A stretch of 34,199 nt of DNA, from contig NZ_BAWM01000018.1 in assembly GCF_000759675.1 (NCBI RefSeq), positions 1-34,199 on the forward strand, read 5' to 3'. The DNA comes from Neobacillus niacini (GTDB lineage: Bacteria > Bacillota > Bacilli > Bacillales > Cytobacillaceae). A program made the position numbers and the translations under genes. Every line of letters begins with the position of its first letter. Positions within the stretch are counted from its first letter, which is position 1. Below the pieces are notes generated by a model. That model was given only the letters and a program-made list of their open reading frames with translations. It was not told the DNA's origin and searched no databases. Below are positions 32,903 through 34,199 of this stretch, piece by piece.

Positions 32903-33802
32903 CTATAATGCAAAAAATGATGGAGTTCTCACCCTAACATATTCTCCATATCCAGGTTTAAATAAAACTTCTTCCCCTGCACGTACTACTTTACCCTTGT
33001 TAACTGTAACTACAAGTCTATCACTATGATAATGAAATAATTCCACTTCATCAACATTCATGATTTCTCTAGCTTTAAGATATAAATTATAGCTTACTTC
33101 TGCTCCGTGTAATAAACTTGCTTTTTGAGGATATAAACCTAGTTTATTTAATACTAGAACAGATAATGGCTGATTCTCTTTCATTTCCTCGAGGATTGCA
33201 GGAATTTTTTCATTTTCTATTATAACCTTCCATTTCGACAAAGCCCTTCTAGCTTCCTTCTTTAAATCATTAGAAATTATTGGAACAAGTGGACAATTAT
33301 ACGGAAAAAGTGCCTCCTTTATCCAACCCCATGGAATTTTTATTAAATCATCGGGATCCACAATATCGATAAAGATTGCTGGAACTCTTTCTTTCTTACA
33401 TTTCCTAATAAATGAGGGAGTTAATAGGCGCATCGGAATTTTTACACTAATGAGAAAATCGATTGGACTGCTCATGAGTGCTGTTTTTGTTTCTTTTATC
33501 TTTTCTGTTAATTCACTTTCGTAGGTTATCGAAATGTAGGTAAGTATTGTGGTACATCCTTTCAAAAGGAAATTCTCAATCATGTATTTTCGAAATTCCT
33601 GAAAGGAGGCTTTGAGAGGTATGCAAGTATCTAAAAATACGTAAGACGGGGTCATGATAAAAGAGTCCGCATTCATTTTTATTAATTTATTATGATGAAT
33701 ACGATCTTGTTTTGCAGCAATGTGGTTTCCCTCAATGAGCAGCGATGATTTTGACAGTTTAGTTTCCTTTAGAATATTGGCATTTTCAATAATATATCCC
33801 AT
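32903..33802 (-). CDS. Amidohydrolase-like protein without the canonical metal motif
   Basis: The product is 299 residues. The N-terminal part (about 1-55) resembles the composite beta domain of amidohydrolases: YIIENANILKE, SLLIEGNHIAA and KMNADSFIMTPS. The C-terminal part closes that domain with LVVTVNKGKVVRAGEEVLFKPGYGEYVRVR. Between them is an alpha/beta stretch consistent with a reduced barrel. Where active members have P-G-F-I-D-x-H-x-H after the first domain, this protein reads TPSYVFLDTCIPL, and I see no replacement His pair. Family assignment is by pattern only. GGGTGG four bases before the ATG supports the start. It may be cotranscribed with ypiA, which starts 30 bases later. Confidence 0.7.
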   Translation of the reverse strand: MGYIIENANILKETKLSKSSLLIEGNHIAAKQDRIHHNKLIKMNADSFIMTPSYVFLDTCIPLKASFQEFRKYMIENFLLKGCTTILTYISITYESELTEKIKETKTALMSSPIDFLISVKIPMRLLTPSFIRKCKKERVPAIFIDIVDPDDLIKIPWGWIKEALFPYNCPLVPIISNDLKKEARRALSKWKVIIENEKIPAILEEMKENQPLSVLVLNKLGLYPQKASLLHGAEVSYNLYLKAREIMNVDEVELFHYHSDRLVVTVNKGKVVRAGEEVLFKPGYGEYVRVRTPSFFAL

Positions 33803-33887
33803 TCTACCACCCTTTTCACAGCTTTCCTTCTTAAGACAAGCTATGTGCCATACCTAAAAACTATGACAGAAAAAAAAGGAAGCTTTA
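33803..33887. other. Short intergenic DNA before the right repeat array
   Basis: This holds the ribosome site of the amidohydrolase-like gene and presumably its promoter. I cannot point to convincing -35/-10 boxes. Nothing else is visible. Confidence 0.4.
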
Positions 33888-34199
33888 GCTTACCACTTAT
33901 TAATTTTTCCTTTGATTTAGGTCATATGAACGCTTCTTGGTTACCACTTTTTATATTCCAAGAGGTTTTTGGTCACCTATAGTCCTCATTGGTTACCACT
34001 TTCTCTATTCCAACCAGATTTCGGTCACCTATAGCCCTTATTGGTTACCACTTTCTCTATTCCAACCAGCTCTCGGTCACCTATAGACTACATTGGTTAC
34101 CACTTTCTCTATTCTAACCAGATTTCGGTCACCTATAGTCCTCATTGGTTACCACTTTCTCTATTCCAACCAGATTTCGGTCACCTATAGCCCTTATTG
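33888..34199. repeat. 52-bp tandem repeat array with paired GGTNACC palindromes (right array)
   Basis: Five copies begin at 33939, 33991, 34043, 34095 and 34147, a constant pitch of 52 bp. The array continues past the window end. A degenerate 51-bp copy precedes them at 33888-33938. Each full copy contains GGTTACC at its first base and GGTCACC at base 33, both instances of the palindrome GGTNACC. The copies at 33991 and 34147 are identical, and the first full copy (33939) is the most diverged. No open reading frame spans it, and there are no spacers of the CRISPR kind. Confidence 0.9.

Noticed and set aside
33888..34199. CRISPR array
   Set aside because: Repeats are evenly spaced, but the whole 52-bp unit is nearly identical between copies. 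There are no unique spacers and no cas genes in the window.

Overview
This is a stretch of low-GC Firmicute chromosome. Every protein and the gene order point to Bacillaceae (Bacillus sensu lato, Neobacillus-like). The strongest signs are bacillithiol genes, a QcrABC menaquinol:cytochrome c reductase, sporulation genes (sspM, ypjB, yppG), RecU/DnaD/YpmA/YppE-type proteins, and the order found around ypiA to ponA in Bacillus subtilis. Most genes lie on the minus strand. I see no phage, integrase, transposase, rRNA, tRNA or CRISPR; the accessory material is intergenic repeat DNA.

Layout. 1-355: no gene; a short 52-bp tandem array with 9-bp inverted-repeat arms, then a hairpin. 356-2404: hcp (minus), behind a perfect Fnr-type box, divergent from a small heat shock protein. 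2411-5766: small yppG/yppF/yppE-type genes, a repeat-rich gap (3784-4102) holding a nested MITE-like element, a 34-codon sspM gene and yppC. 5945-9101: recU and ponA (plus), Holliday junction resolution and cell-wall synthesis. 9124-13094: ypoC, nth, dnaD, then aspB, ypmB and ypmA (minus). 13129-16841: a secreted metallo-beta-lactamase-like protein without metal ligands, then dinG. 16968-19053: panBCD, tightly overlapping, behind its own promoter and a structured leader ending in an intrinsic terminator. 19313-24900: ypjD-dapB-mgsA-bshB1-bshA-cca-birA, closely packed or overlapping. 25082-28196: a YitT-family membrane protein (plus), then a YugP-type zinc metallopeptidase, ypjB and ypjA (minus). 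28264-32872: qcrABC preceded by ypiF, ypiB and ypiA. 32903-33802: an amidohydrolase-like protein lacking the usual metal motif. 33803-34199: no gene; a second 52-bp tandem array, with paired GGTNACC palindromes, running off the window end.

How the genes fit together. Pantothenate synthesis (panBCD), lysine/diaminopimelate synthesis (dapB), bacillithiol synthesis (bshA, bshB1) next to methylglyoxal synthase, tRNA 3'-end maturation (cca) and biotin-dependent control (birA) form a housekeeping block. The qcr operon feeds menaquinol electrons to cytochrome c. ypiB and ypiA just upstream belong to families linked to control of cell-wall synthesis.

Most unusual signals: (i) two repeat arrays of unrelated sequence at opposite ends of the window with the same 52-bp pitch and paired dyad elements; (ii) the promoter-leader-terminator arrangement in front of panB; (iii) two genes that keep a hydrolase fold signature but have lost its metal ligands; (iv) the nested repeat at 3815-4057.
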